64,000 nucleotides of DNA from Arcicella lustrica. Its GTDB lineage: Bacteria > Bacteroidota > Bacteroidia > Cytophagales > Spirosomataceae. Location: contig NZ_JAYGIM010000001.1 of NCBI RefSeq assembly GCF_034930985.1, positions 372,001-436,000 of the forward strand. The letters run 5' to 3'. The notes under the pieces are model-generated. The model was not told the DNA's origin. It worked only from the letters and a program-made list of their open reading frames with translations, and did not search any database. This document shows, in pieces, positions 22,429-32,003 of the stretch; the stretch's first letter is position 1, and the number at the start of each line of letters is the position of its first letter. The translations under genes and the position numbers were made by a program.

Positions 22429-25284
22429 ATGAAAAAACTATTTCTTCTCGATGCAATGGCATTGATTTATAGAGCGCACTTTGCTTTCCAGAAAACTCCT
22501 CGTATTACTTCTAAGGGTTTGAATACCAGTGCGGTATTTGGCTTTACTAATACTTTGTTGGAGGTGCTTACTAAAGAAAAACCTACGCATCTTGGCGTGG
22601 CTTTTGATACGCCAACTCCGACGTTTAGACATATTCAGTTTGAGGCCTACAAGGCTCAACGTCAGGCTCAACCAGAAGATATTACGATTGCCATTCCATA
22701 TATTAAGCGTCTTTGTACTGCCATGAATATTCCGATGTTAATCATGGAAGGTTACGAGGCGGATGACGTTATCGGTACTATCGCCAAACGTGCTGCTCGT
22801 GAACATGATGATATGGAAATTTATATGATGACGCCCGATAAAGATTACGGTCAGCTCGTGGAGGAACGAATTTTTATGTACAAGCCTGCTTTTATGGGAA
22901 AAGGCGTTGAGGTTTTGGGCGTTAAGGAAATCTGTGAGCGTTGGGGAATTCAAGATGTGTCGCAAGTAATTGATACTTTGGGTTTGATGGGTGATGCTTC
23001 TGATAATATTCCGGGGATTCCGGGAATAGGGGAGAAGACCGCCCAAAAGTTAATTCAAGAGTACGGTTCTTTAGAAAACTTGATTGCCAACGTCAATAAA
23101 CTAAAAGGCAAGCAGCAAGAAAACGTTAGAAATTTTGCTCAACAAGGTTTATTGTCGAAAGAATTAGCGACTATTCACTGCGAAGTACCTGTTACTTTCG
23201 ATGAGGAAGATTTAAAAGTTTGTGAAGTAAACAAAGAATTGCTTTCTCCGCTTTTGGATGAATTAGAATTTAGAACTTTACGTCGTAGATTACTGGGTGA
23301 AGAAGCTGTTGTAGAACAGCCTACTGCCATTCCAGAAGCTAAAAAAGCTACTGTGGCGGCAAAAGCAAAAGCTTCATCTGGTCAGTTTGACTTGTTCGGA
23401 AGTATTGTTGAAGAAAAGAAATTAGAACTTTTTGACGATACCGATACGCCTTCTGAAAGTAATCCGAAAGCTACTATTGATACTACTGTTCACCAATATC
23501 ATTTGATTGATACGCCAGAGTTGCGTCAATCTTTGATTCATTTCTTGAGTTTACAAGATGAAATTTGTTTCGATACGGAAACGACCAACGTTGATGCCGT
23601 CGAAGCCGATTTGGTGGGTTTGTCTTTTGCTTATCGTGCAGGCGAAGCTTATTATGTGCCAACTCCTGCCAATCGTGAAGAAACACAAGCGATTGTAGAT
23701 GAATTTAAGCCGATTTTTTCCAATGAAAAAATCACTAAAATCGCTCAAAATATCAAGTATGATTTAATGGTGCTTGCTCAATATGGCGTAGAAGTAAAAG
23801 GTAAAACTTATGATACGATGTTGGCACATTATATCATCGAGCCAGAGAAACGTCACGGAATGGATATTTTGGCGGAGGATTTCTTGCATTATACACCAGT
23901 TTCAATTGATGAATTAATCGGTAAAAAAGGAGCGAAGCAAGGCAATATGCGTGATGTGGAATTTGAGAAAATCAAAGAATACGCTGCCGAAGATGCTGAT
24001 ATTACTTTACAATTGAAAGGTAAATTACATCCACTTTTAGCACAAAATCCAAGTGCGGTGAAGCTACTGGAAGAAGTAGAAATGCCTTTGACACAAGTAC
24101 TTTCTGATATTGAAATGGAAGGCGTAAGGCTTGATATTGATTTCTTGAAAGATATGTCGAAAACTTTGGAAAAAGATATGTTGGAAGTACAAACCAAAGT
24201 TTTTGAATTGGCGGGACAAGAATTCAACATTGGTTCGCCAAAGCAATTAGGGGAAATTTTATTCGATAAATTAAAGCTTGACCCTAAAGCTAAGAAGACA
24301 AAAACGGGTCAATATATGACGGGTGAAGAAGTATTGTCTAAATTAGAATCTGAACACGAAATTGCTCGTAAAATTCTGGATTTTAGAGAATTACAAAAAT
24401 TGAAATCAACCTATGTAGATGCTTTGCCTTTGATGATTTCGCCAAGAACGGGCAGAGTACATACTTCTTTTAATCAGGCAGTTACGGCTACTGGTCGTTT
24501 GTCGAGTACCAATCCTAACTTACAAAATATTCCGATTCGTACCGCTCGTGGACGAGAAATTAGAAAGGCTTTCATTCCTAAAAATGATGATTTCTTGATT
24601 CTTTCTGCCGATTATTCGCAAATTGAATTACGTATCATGGCGGCTGTTGCCAAAGATGAATCTATGATTGAAGCTTTTAATCAGGGAAGAGATATTCACG
24701 CTACTACTGCCGCAAAAGTATTTAATGTAAGTTTGGATGAAGTGACTTCTGATATGCGTAGAAAAGCGAAAACAGTCAATTTTGGTATTATTTATGGCGT
24801 TTCGGCTTTTGGTTTGGCTCAGCAAATTGCCATTTCAAGAACGGAAGCGAAAGAAATTATTGACAGTTATTGGCGAGAATTTCCAGCTATCAAACGCTAC
24901 ATGGATACGGCTGTGATTGACGCTCGTGACAAAGGTTATGTAGAAACCATTTTGGGAAGAAGACGTTACTTGCGCGACATCAATTCAAACAATATGGTAG
25001 AACGTGGTTTTGCCGAACGAAATGCTGTAAACGCCCCGATTCAAGGTTCGGCGGCGGATATGATAAAGGTGGCGATGATTAAAGTAAATGATTTTATCAA
25101 ACAAGAAAAACTTCAATCTCGTATCATTCTTACCGTGCATGACGAATTAGTTTTTGATGTACATAAATCAGAATTGGAATTGATGAAAACCAAAGTAAAC
25201 GAATTGATGGTAAACGCCATTCCTTTCCCCGTAAAAATGGAAACAGGTATGGGCGTTGGCTTAAACTGGTTAGAAGCACATTGA
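22429..25284 (+). CDS. polA: DNA polymerase I
   Basis: Replication and repair polymerase of 951 residues with all three domains. The 5'-nuclease is at about 1-300 (LLDAMALIYRAHFAF, GYEADDVIGT, LGLMGDASDNIPGIPGIGEK). The 3'-5' exonuclease is at about 350-540 with acidic residues intact (CFDTETTNVDA, YDTMLAHYI, YAAEDADIT), so proofreading is expected. The polymerase core is at about 560-951: motif A SADYSQIELRIMA, motif B RRKAKTVNFGIIYGVSAFGL and motif C TVHDELVFDVH. Between nuclease and exonuclease is a low-complexity Ala/Lys linker. Monocistronic, with an extensive palindrome downstream. Confidence 0.98.
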   Translation: MKKLFLLDAMALIYRAHFAFQKTPRITSKGLNTSAVFGFTNTLLEVLTKEKPTHLGVAFDTPTPTFRHIQFEAYKAQRQAQPEDITIAIPYIKRLCTAMNIPMLIMEGYEADDVIGTIAKRAAREHDDMEIYMMTPDKDYGQLVEERIFMYKPAFMGKGVEVLGVKEICERWGIQDVSQVIDTLGLMGDASDNIPGIPGIGEKTAQKLIQEYGSLENLIANVNKLKGKQQENVRNFAQQGLLSKELATIHCEVPVTFDEEDLKVCEVNKELLSPLLDELEFRTLRRRLLGEEAVVEQPTAIPEAKKATVAAKAKASSGQFDLFGSIVEEKKLELFDDTDTPSESNPKATIDTTVHQYHLIDTPELRQSLIHFLSLQDEICFDTETTNVDAVEADLVGLSFAYRAGEAYYVPTPANREETQAIVDEFKPIFSNEKITKIAQNIKYDLMVLAQYGVEVKGKTYDTMLAHYIIEPEKRHGMDILAEDFLHYTPVSIDELIGKKGAKQGNMRDVEFEKIKEYAAEDADITLQLKGKLHPLLAQNPSAVKLLEEVEMPLTQVLSDIEMEGVRLDIDFLKDMSKTLEKDMLEVQTKVFELAGQEFNIGSPKQLGEILFDKLKLDPKAKKTKTGQYMTGEEVLSKLESEHEIARKILDFRELQKLKSTYVDALPLMISPRTGRVHTSFNQAVTATGRLSSTNPNLQNIPIRTARGREIRKAFIPKNDDFLILSADYSQIELRIMAAVAKDESMIEAFNQGRDIHATTAAKVFNVSLDEVTSDMRRKAKTVNFGIIYGVSAFGLAQQIAISRTEAKEIIDSYWREFPAIKRYMDTAVIDARDKGYVETILGRRRYLRDINSNNMVERGFAERNAVNAPIQGSAADMIKVAMIKVNDFIKQEKLQSRIILTVHDELVFDVHKSELELMKTKVNELMVNAIPFPVKMETGMGVGLNWLEAH

Positions 25285-25320
25285 TTTTGAGTTTTGAATT
25301 TGGAATGCGGAGTGAGGAAT

Positions 25321-25357
25321 ACATTTTTGTCAACTTTTTAAAAGTTGACAAAAATGT
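25321..25357. terminator. 37-bp near-perfect palindrome between polA and a convergent receptor gene
   Basis: 18-bp arms ACATTTTTGTCAACTTTT (25321-25338) and their exact complement (25340-25357) with one central base. It lies between polA and the minus-strand TonB-dependent receptor gene and can act as a terminator for polA. It is AT-rich with few G-C pairs, so efficiency is uncertain. Confidence 0.6.
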
Positions 25358-25422
25358 TCAACTATACTACACGTTTTTATTAGCGGATTAGGAGTGAGGG
25401 TGTGAAGATTCCCCCACAGTTA

Positions 25423-27834
25423 TCAATTGGTTTTCACCCTATTAGCCTCAGTTTCTGAACCAGTTTTACGATTACGACTTGCTTTCAAGACGTCATTTCC
25501 AAATGAATAGGTGAATCCTAAACGGACGTTTCTTGATGATTCTCTGTGGAAATAACGGAGGTCTATGTCTTGATATTTAATTGTTGCTGTATTCTTTTCA
25601 GTGTATAAAATATCATTTACTGACAGTGATATTCTACCTTTTCCATTCAAAACTTTTTGTTGTAAACCTACAGACAAGCTTCCTAGTGGATTTAAAACAA
25701 GGAATTCTTGCTGAGATTTCGTCATATAAAATCCATTGACTTCAGCACTCAATGTCTTTGTAATTTTTGCATTTACATTGATATATGCCAACCAATTTAC
25801 TCTTCCTTGATTGAAATTTCCACCTAAATAATTAGCATCATATACATTATAAATCAACTGATTACCACCATATCCAGAGATTCTTTTTCCAATATTGATA
25901 GGGAAATTTAATTCCACAAAATAATTTTTGTAAGTGGCTAAATTCTCCGCCGTTGTAAATGTTCTTTTCGTTACATTGTCTTGTTGTGGAGCATTTTCGA
26001 TAATTACGTCATTGGTTTTGTTATATCCAAACGCAAAAAATGGTTGTCCATCAAATGTTACCTGAAATTTTAATTCATTGGTTAATTGTGGCTTCAATAA
26101 TGGGTTACCTCTGGTAAATGTTAAAGAATCTAACTGAAATTCAAAAGGGTTTTGTTGCTGATAACTCGGTCTATCTATTCTACGAGTAAAAGACGTAGTG
26201 ATGCCTAAATTCTTACCAATTTTACGGGTTAAAAATACACTTGGAAACAACTGCCAATAATTTCTATCTAACACATTTTTATTTTCAATTTTGCTAAATC
26301 CCTCAGCTACAGTTTGTTCTGCTCTTAAGCCTGTTTGTAATTCCCAATTGTTCCCAAAACTTGTATTGAATGTACCGTAGAGGGCATTAATGTTCTCTTT
26401 ATAATTAAAAACATTGCTTCGTTTAGTATCCAATATTGTTTCACGGTAGAAATTCAAATCATTATCAATGGTGGCAAAACTACTTTTTCCACCCACTTCC
26501 AATTTCGTTTTACTTGAAAAAGGATGTGTATAATCCAGTTTAAAGGTTGTAAAAACCACAGGATTATCAACACTTTGGCTTTGGTTTCGTTGTTGATTTC
26601 TATCAATAATCGTAATAATATTCTGATTTTTTAGTCGGTAAGTAACATAGTCAATATCAACATTTAGGTCCTTACCTGTTGTGTCGAATGAATGTTTCCA
26701 GTTGATATTATACCCAATATTTGTGCGTGTGGTGGGTTGGCTATTCATGGTTCTAAAACTATTAATGACTTCACCACTTTCAACATCTGTAACTTTAGTG
26801 TTTGCATCACTCAAATTTCCCCCATCACGGGCAAAGCCCGTAATTAGAAAACCAAAAGTATTTTTCTTATCCGCATAAAAATCCATTCCCGCTCTTGTGT
26901 TATGTACCTGAACAGTCAGCGGAGAAAATTGGGTATTATCAAAATTTTGAGTACCAATGATTCTACCAATCCTTGTGAGTTCAAAAAGGTTTCTATTTGC
27001 ATAGCTATAACTTCCAAAAACATTAACTTTTCCTTTGCGATGGTTGATAGAAAATGTAGGTGAAATGCCATTAAACATATCATTTGAGCTTCTGCCAACG
27101 TCGGTATTGTTAATGACCGAGCCTCTAAGATTTAAACCGATTGAGCCATTTGTTCCTAAATTGGCATTGCGTTTCATTACAATATTGATAATTGCCCCAC
27201 CCGCAGCATCATAACGAGCCGATGGATTTTTGATAACCTCAATTTTATCAATATTAGTGCTTGGCAAGTCCTTCAAAACTTCGTTCATATCAGTATATTG
27301 CGAAGGTTTGCCATCAATCATGATCATCACCGAAGCCTTGCCCACAATAGTAATTCGGTCTTGAGCGATAATCAATCCTGGCACTTTTCTCAGCACTTCC
27401 AAAGCGGTTGCACCTGCTGCTGTTGGGCTACTTGCTACATTCACGACGAGTTTGTCGGCACGTTGTTCTAAGAAAGGTTTTTGGGCAGTTACTGTCACTT
27501 CATTTAATGCTGTAGAAGCAACATTTAATTGAATATCTGGTATTTGTATGGATTCAGATATTACTTCAAAAGGTTTAGAGAAGGTCCTTTTGTAGCCTAC
27601 CATCGAAGTAGCAATTAAATACTTCCCTGAATTTATGGCTTCAAAAGTATATAAGCCCTCCAAGTTTGTAATGTCAGCTTTTACCATAGAAGAGTCTTTG
27701 GCATTCAATAAAGCAGCAGTTGCGAATTCGGCAGGCTTTTGTTTTTCGTCTAAAACTTTCCCAGAAATTTTACTTTGAGCCTGTACTTGAGCAAATATTA
27801 TAATGGTTAAGAGAATGGTAATAATAAATTTCAT
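25423..27834 (-). CDS. TonB-dependent receptor with CarboxypepD_reg-like domain (OMP_b-brl_3 type)
   Basis: Outer-membrane receptor of 803 residues from the ATG at 27834; 22 more residues can be read upstream but MKFIITILLTIIIFAQVQAQ is a proper signal peptide. Residues about 22-105 are a carboxypeptidase-regulatory-like beta domain (ISGKVLDEKQKPAEFATAAL), 120-230 a plug (LNEVTVTAQKPFLEQRADKL, IEVIKNPSARYDAAGGAIIN), and the rest a barrel of the family-3 outer-membrane type. No SusD partner follows, so it is probably not a glycan SusC; ligand unknown. Monocistronic. Confidence 0.9.
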   Translation of the reverse strand: MKFIITILLTIIIFAQVQAQSKISGKVLDEKQKPAEFATAALLNAKDSSMVKADITNLEGLYTFEAINSGKYLIATSMVGYKRTFSKPFEVISESIQIPDIQLNVASTALNEVTVTAQKPFLEQRADKLVVNVASSPTAAGATALEVLRKVPGLIIAQDRITIVGKASVMIMIDGKPSQYTDMNEVLKDLPSTNIDKIEVIKNPSARYDAAGGAIINIVMKRNANLGTNGSIGLNLRGSVINNTDVGRSSNDMFNGISPTFSINHRKGKVNVFGSYSYANRNLFELTRIGRIIGTQNFDNTQFSPLTVQVHNTRAGMDFYADKKNTFGFLITGFARDGGNLSDANTKVTDVESGEVINSFRTMNSQPTTRTNIGYNINWKHSFDTTGKDLNVDIDYVTYRLKNQNIITIIDRNQQRNQSQSVDNPVVFTTFKLDYTHPFSSKTKLEVGGKSSFATIDNDLNFYRETILDTKRSNVFNYKENINALYGTFNTSFGNNWELQTGLRAEQTVAEGFSKIENKNVLDRNYWQLFPSVFLTRKIGKNLGITTSFTRRIDRPSYQQQNPFEFQLDSLTFTRGNPLLKPQLTNELKFQVTFDGQPFFAFGYNKTNDVIIENAPQQDNVTKRTFTTAENLATYKNYFVELNFPINIGKRISGYGGNQLIYNVYDANYLGGNFNQGRVNWLAYINVNAKITKTLSAEVNGFYMTKSQQEFLVLNPLGSLSVGLQQKVLNGKGRISLSVNDILYTEKNTATIKYQDIDLRYFHRESSRNVRLGFTYSFGNDVLKASRNRKTGSETEANRVKTN

Positions 27835-28018
27835 ATTTTTTGATGTTTTATATTCGATGTTATGATGCAAACTATATTCAAATGGATGCACGATGTACAA
27901 AAAATATTTGCTTAATAAGCTGTGGATTTAATTTTGTCAACCGCACATAACAAATCGGTATCAAGGCTGTCGTATTTCTACTACTTTTGAAAAATCAATT
28001 AGACCATCCTTGAACCTT

Positions 28019-28660
28019 ATGGATACTTTATTCAATCTTTACCTTACTGTACGACGCAATAAAAACCTTTCGTTTTTTGTAATCTGGATGAGGTATTTAA
28101 TTGGCTTTGCCTTTGTGCCTTCTGGCTTAACGAAATCAATGGGCAATCGTTTTACTTCTATTGCTACCTCAAATCCTATCGGATTCTTCTTTGAGGCACT
28201 TTATCAAACAGGTATTTATTGGCAGTTTTTGGGCTTGATGCAAGTAATGGCAGCATTTTTGTTGATGACGCAACGCTTTGCTACCATCGGAAATCTTATT
28301 TTCTTGGGTATTATTACCAATATCTTTCTGATTACTTTTTCCTTACAGTTTCAAGGGACAGTTTATATCACTTTTCTATTATTTGTTGCTTCTTTGGGCT
28401 TATTGTTATGGGATTTTCCTAAATGGAAAAGTCTTTTCTTTCCTGATAATTTCAAAATGGAAGTAACGATTGAGGAGCTACCAACCTACAATACTTGGTG
28501 GATTTATACAGGAGTCATTTTCTTTGTAGAATCCCTTATTTGTAGTTTTGTAGAAGGCATCTTTAAGAGTGCAACGTCTGTTGTTGGCGTATTAATTTTA
28601 ATCGTTGCAACGGCTGTAATGTCTTTGATTTTGTATAGGAAGTATCGAAAAGAGTTTTGA
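28019..28660 (+). CDS. DoxX-like integral membrane protein
   Basis: 213 residues from the ATG at 28019 (a TTG three codons earlier is less likely). Six or so hydrophobic helices with short polar loops; the first part (FVIWMRYLIGFAFVPSGLTK, then GIYWQFLGLMQVMAAFLLMTQRF) has the pattern of the DoxX/DoxD family. No catalytic motif. DoxX proteins have been tied to redox or thiosulfate chemistry in other lineages, but nothing local supports a specific role. It is separated by 105 bases from an IS256-family element that has inserted downstream. Confidence 0.65.
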   Translation: MDTLFNLYLTVRRNKNLSFFVIWMRYLIGFAFVPSGLTKSMGNRFTSIATSNPIGFFFEALYQTGIYWQFLGLMQVMAAFLLMTQRFATIGNLIFLGIITNIFLITFSLQFQGTVYITFLLFVASLGLLLWDFPKWKSLFFPDNFKMEVTIEELPTYNTWWIYTGVIFFVESLICSFVEGIFKSATSVVGVLILIVATAVMSLILYRKYRKEF

Positions 28661-28763
28661 TAACTTTCTAAAAAGCCATCAAGTATAATTAGAGTCTGTT
28701 CAGCAAACTGTGTCAGTTTAAATTTAAGTTTATTTTTTTACTTTTACTCAGACACACTTTATT

Positions 28764-30009
28764 ATGGAGACTCCTGACAATTTTGATTTTGAGACTTTTA
28801 AGCAAGAAGCGATAAAAGGTCTTTATTCTGGCAAACCTCTTACTGGGGAGAATGGTATTTTTGCTCCGATGTTGAAACATTTTTTAGAAAGTGCTTTACA
28901 AGGAGAATTGGATAATCACCTGAATGCTAACAAGGCAGAAGGGATTAAAAACCGCAAAAATGGTTTGTCTAAAAAAACTATTAAGAGTAATGGAGGAAGC
29001 TTTGAATTAGAGACTCCATGTGACCGAGACGGTAGTTTTAACCCACAAGTCGTTGGAAAGAGACAATTAGTTTTAACGGATACTTTAGAGCGTCAGATTA
29101 TTTCAATGACTTGGCGTCCCCGTCTCTCACGGCATGAGTTATTCTTCTATCAATGAGCAGTTGGAAGAACTTTATGGCTATCATCTTTCAGTAGGCGAAC
29201 TCTCAAACATCACCGATAGAGTAATTCCACGACTTCAAGAGTGGCAATCTAGACCTCTTTCAAGGGTTTATGCAGTAGTTTGGATGGATGCGATGTTTTA
29301 CAAAGTTCGTATTGATGGTAAGGTAAGTTCCAGAGCCATGTATAGTGTAATAGGCTTAGGTTTAGATGGCAAAAAGGAAGTATTAGGAATCTATCTGGCT
29401 GAAACAGAAGGCGCTAAGTTCTGGTTGTCAGTATTGACTGATTTCAAAGCAAGAGGAGTTGAGGATATTTTAATCAGCTGTGTTGACGGTCTCAAGGGTT
29501 TCCCTCAAGCCATTGAAGCAGTATTTCCTAAAACACAGATACAACTTTGTGTTATCCATCAAATCCGATACTCTACTCGCTTTGTCTATGATAAGCATTT
29601 AAGAGAATTTGTAAAGGATTTACAGCTTGTTTACAAAGCAGAGAATCTTAATATGGTAGAAAAACATCTAGGGACTTTAGCAGAAAAATGGGGCAAATTA
29701 TATCCCAAAGCAGTTGAAACTTGGACGAATAATTGGGAGAATATCTCTACCTATTTTCAATACTCCCCAGCAATCAGGAAAATCATTTATACGACTAATA
29801 CTATAGAAGGTTATCATAGACAAATTAGGAAAATCACAAAGAGTAAAGGAGCTTTTGCTTCAGATAATGCTCTTTTGAAATTAGCCTATTTGGCAATTCA
29901 GAACATGGATAAGGTTTGGAATGCAAAAATTAAGAACTGGAGAGAAATGCGTGCAGAACTAATCATTACATTTGAAGACAGAATTTCACAAGTTGATTTA
30001 TTGAGTTAG
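28764..30009 (+). pseudogene. IS256-family transposase, frameshifted
   Basis: Two overlapping frames (28764-29156 and about 29134-30009) together give a complete transposase. The N-terminal part is METPDNFDFETF to RQIISMTWRP. The C-terminal part starts near GMSYSSINEQLEELYG and carries the DDE residues: Asp in VVWMDAMFYKV, Asp in ISCVDGLKGFPQAIE and Glu in TTNTIEGYHRQIRK. The frames join in a CCCC run at about 29118-29121: dropping one C, or a +1 slip there, links them as MTWRPVSHGMSYSS. Even so, relatives have only about three residues between the Ile-Ser-Met and Gly-Met, so about 12-13 extra bases are present. Inactivation is the simplest reading; programmed frameshifting is not excluded. 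Confidence 0.85.
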
Positions 30010-30030
30010 GGGGCTAGCCCCCTAACTCAA
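30001..30030. terminator. Perfect 30-bp palindrome overlapping the transposase stop codon
   Basis: TTGAGTTAGGGGGCT followed immediately by its exact complement; the stop codon TAG is in the left arm (30007-30009). The GC-rich core (GGGGGCTAGCCCCC) makes a strong hairpin inside the element's right end. It could block transcription entering from outside or end the transposase transcript. Confidence 0.8.
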
Positions 30031-30071
30031 TAAATCAAATGACACAGTTTAATGAACACTCCCTCAAAAAA

Positions 30072-30104
30072 AAACACATCCGCCCAAAGAGAGCGGATGT
30101 GTTT
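30072..30104 (-). terminator. Terminator of the FAS1-SusCD operon
   Basis: Perfect 12-bp arms AAACACATCCGC (30072-30083) and complement (30093-30104), 9-nt loop, with a nine-T run on the minus strand. It lies 22 bases after the last SusD stop codon. Confidence 0.9.
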
Positions 30105-30125
30105 ATAATAAAAAGATTGATACGA

Positions 30126-31943
30126 TTATTGCAATTTGAATGGTAAAAACCAGTTCTCTTTGTTCATCAGTTTGCTTCTTACGGCTGCTGCATTAGGGTT
30201 GTTGGCTTTTCTTAATTTATCATATACTTTGTCTGCCAAGAAAGTTGGGTCTTCTCTACGAAGTGCTACTCTTACTAAATCGCCCCAACGGTGTCCTTCA
30301 AAAGCTAATTCTAAAGCACCTTCTTGTATGATAGAGTTTTCGATGGCAATGGTACTATCGCCTACTACTTCAGTATTTTTCAACATGGCTCTACCTCTGA
30401 TACCCGTCGCTAAGTGCCATGACGAACGATAACGTACTGGTGCATCGCCGTTTCTAGCATCAAAGTCGAATGGAGGAACATCAAAAGTATTCATCAAGTT
30501 GGTTTTATCGGTTGAAGTACCGTTATACACAGATGCTACACCGCTGTTTAACAAAGCAAAAGCTAACTTTCTACGTCCTTCACGGTTGGCAGCTTCAGCA
30601 AATTTCAAGTGTACATTGGCTGCTCTGTTCAAGAACCAACGACCATTTTTTTCTTGTAAACTTTTACCTACTAAAGAAATCACAGAACCCGTCAAGTTTG
30701 GATTCAAGTAGTTATAAAGGTATTTATAGACTACTGGTTTGCCATTAACTGTTTTGTAAGACATCTTTCCACGAGCATCAAAATTGAAGTTGTTCGTTTG
30801 TGTTTGCGAATTCCACATATCTTGTACTTGCTGAGAAGGCTGTAACAAATATTTACCACCTACATTCGAGAACAATTCTACAAATGGGTTTTCAGGTAGA
30901 AACTTATTGTCGAAAGGTAATAACCAAAGCCATTCTGGGTCACGAGAAATGTTTGAAGTATTCGATAAACCATTATAAGTAGTATTAGAACGATCACGTG
31001 CGAAGATTGAACGCCAGCCAGTGCTGTTGTTATCAAGCAATCTGTTTTCGTCGTTGATGTTGGCATCATAACTTACTGCGATTGGTCCCATACCACTGCT
31101 GATTTGCCCACGAGTGATTTTGTATAAATGATACCAAACGTTAATATCAGTTGCTTCAAAACCAAGGCGGTCGGATGTTGTCATAATGTATTTGTACATC
31201 GTAGCCGCTTTGGTAAATTGGTTATCCCACAAGTACAAATCTCCCAATAAAATAGTTTTATTAATGAAGAAAGTAGTAGGAGAGTAGCCATCCACGTTGT
31301 TCGAAACGAAAGTATTATCTAAACTATAAGGGTCAAGATATACACTTGGAATCGTTTCCATGTCCGTAATAAGTTGCTTAATCATTTCCTTTAAGGGAAT
31401 AGCAGGCTTACTAGCAATAGCTGATACATCACCAATTTTTTCAATTGATTCTGTGATGTATGGAACACTATTGTAGTGAATTGCTAATTGCAAATAAATC
31501 CAGCTTCTTAAAGCAATTACATCGGCATAACGTTGGTTGTATTCTGTTCTTTTGATTTTGTTGGTTTCAACCATCATCTTGAAGTTCTTCAAGATGTCGT
31601 TACAGTTAAGGATTAATTCATAATACGGACGAGGGTTCGCATAAGCATTACTTTCTGTAACATTATGGTTATTGATTTCACGCAAGGCTACGTCGGCATT
31701 ATCAGTGACATCTAGCAAATCTGCACGAAGTTCATTTAATACTACATATTGTTTAGCAAGCGTTGAAAACTTACCATATAAGCCAATGATGGCAGCATCT
31801 GCATCGAAAATATCACGATACATTTGTTGGCTAGTGAGTGCTTCTTCAGGGTCGAGGTCGAATACTTCTTTACAAGAACTACCAACCCATACACAAGAAA
31901 GTACAGCTAGATTGAAGATTATTTTTCTAAACATTGATTTCAT
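30126..31943 (-). CDS. SusD/RagB-family surface lipoprotein (second pair)
   Basis: 605 residues. Lipoprotein signal with Cys24 in GSSCKE, then the SusD alpha-helical TPR-like scaffold (LTSQQMYRDIFDADAAIIGLY near 37-57; YYELILNCNDIL; RSWIYLQLAIHYNSVPYITE) and a C-terminal FEGHRWGDLVRVALRREDP typical of the family. It caps the SusC barrel as the ligand-binding lid at the outer membrane. It is the last gene of the seven-gene run and lies 60 bases after its SusC; a terminator follows. ATG at 31943 or 31934 are both possible; the first is kept. Confidence 0.93.
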   Translation of the reverse strand: MKSMFRKIIFNLAVLSCVWVGSSCKEVFDLDPEEALTSQQMYRDIFDADAAIIGLYGKFSTLAKQYVVLNELRADLLDVTDNADVALREINNHNVTESNAYANPRPYYELILNCNDILKNFKMMVETNKIKRTEYNQRYADVIALRSWIYLQLAIHYNSVPYITESIEKIGDVSAIASKPAIPLKEMIKQLITDMETIPSVYLDPYSLDNTFVSNNVDGYSPTTFFINKTILLGDLYLWDNQFTKAATMYKYIMTTSDRLGFEATDINVWYHLYKITRGQISSGMGPIAVSYDANINDENRLLDNNSTGWRSIFARDRSNTTYNGLSNTSNISRDPEWLWLLPFDNKFLPENPFVELFSNVGGKYLLQPSQQVQDMWNSQTQTNNFNFDARGKMSYKTVNGKPVVYKYLYNYLNPNLTGSVISLVGKSLQEKNGRWFLNRAANVHLKFAEAANREGRRKLAFALLNSGVASVYNGTSTDKTNLMNTFDVPPFDFDARNGDAPVRYRSSWHLATGIRGRAMLKNTEVVGDSTIAIENSIIQEGALELAFEGHRWGDLVRVALRREDPTFLADKVYDKLRKANNPNAAAVRSKLMNKENWFLPFKLQ

Positions 31944-32003
31944 CTTATTTCGATAATTTTAACGATTAATAATTTCAGTTGACCGAGGGATTTTAGCTTG
32001 ATA

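Larger units (their letters stand above)
28694..30061 (+). mobile_element. IS256-family insertion sequence, about 1.37 kb
   Basis: Imperfect 27-bp terminal inverted repeats (left 28694-28720, right 30035-30061) share the core AAACTGTGTCA and TGTTCA, with about 21 of 27 matches. The element encodes one IS256/Mutator-type transposase split by a frameshift. No obvious 8-9-bp target duplication was found in the flanks, so the exact ends are uncertain by a few bases. It lies between the DoxX-like gene and the terminator of the SusCD operon, disrupting neither. Confidence 0.85.

Noticed and set aside
23889..24246. Minus-strand open frames inside polA and similar antisense frames elsewhere
   Set aside because: They lie wholly within well-supported genes and have no domain or translation signal.
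28680..30075. Target-site duplication of the IS256-family element
   Set aside because: No matching 8-9-bp direct repeat is visible outside the proposed ends.
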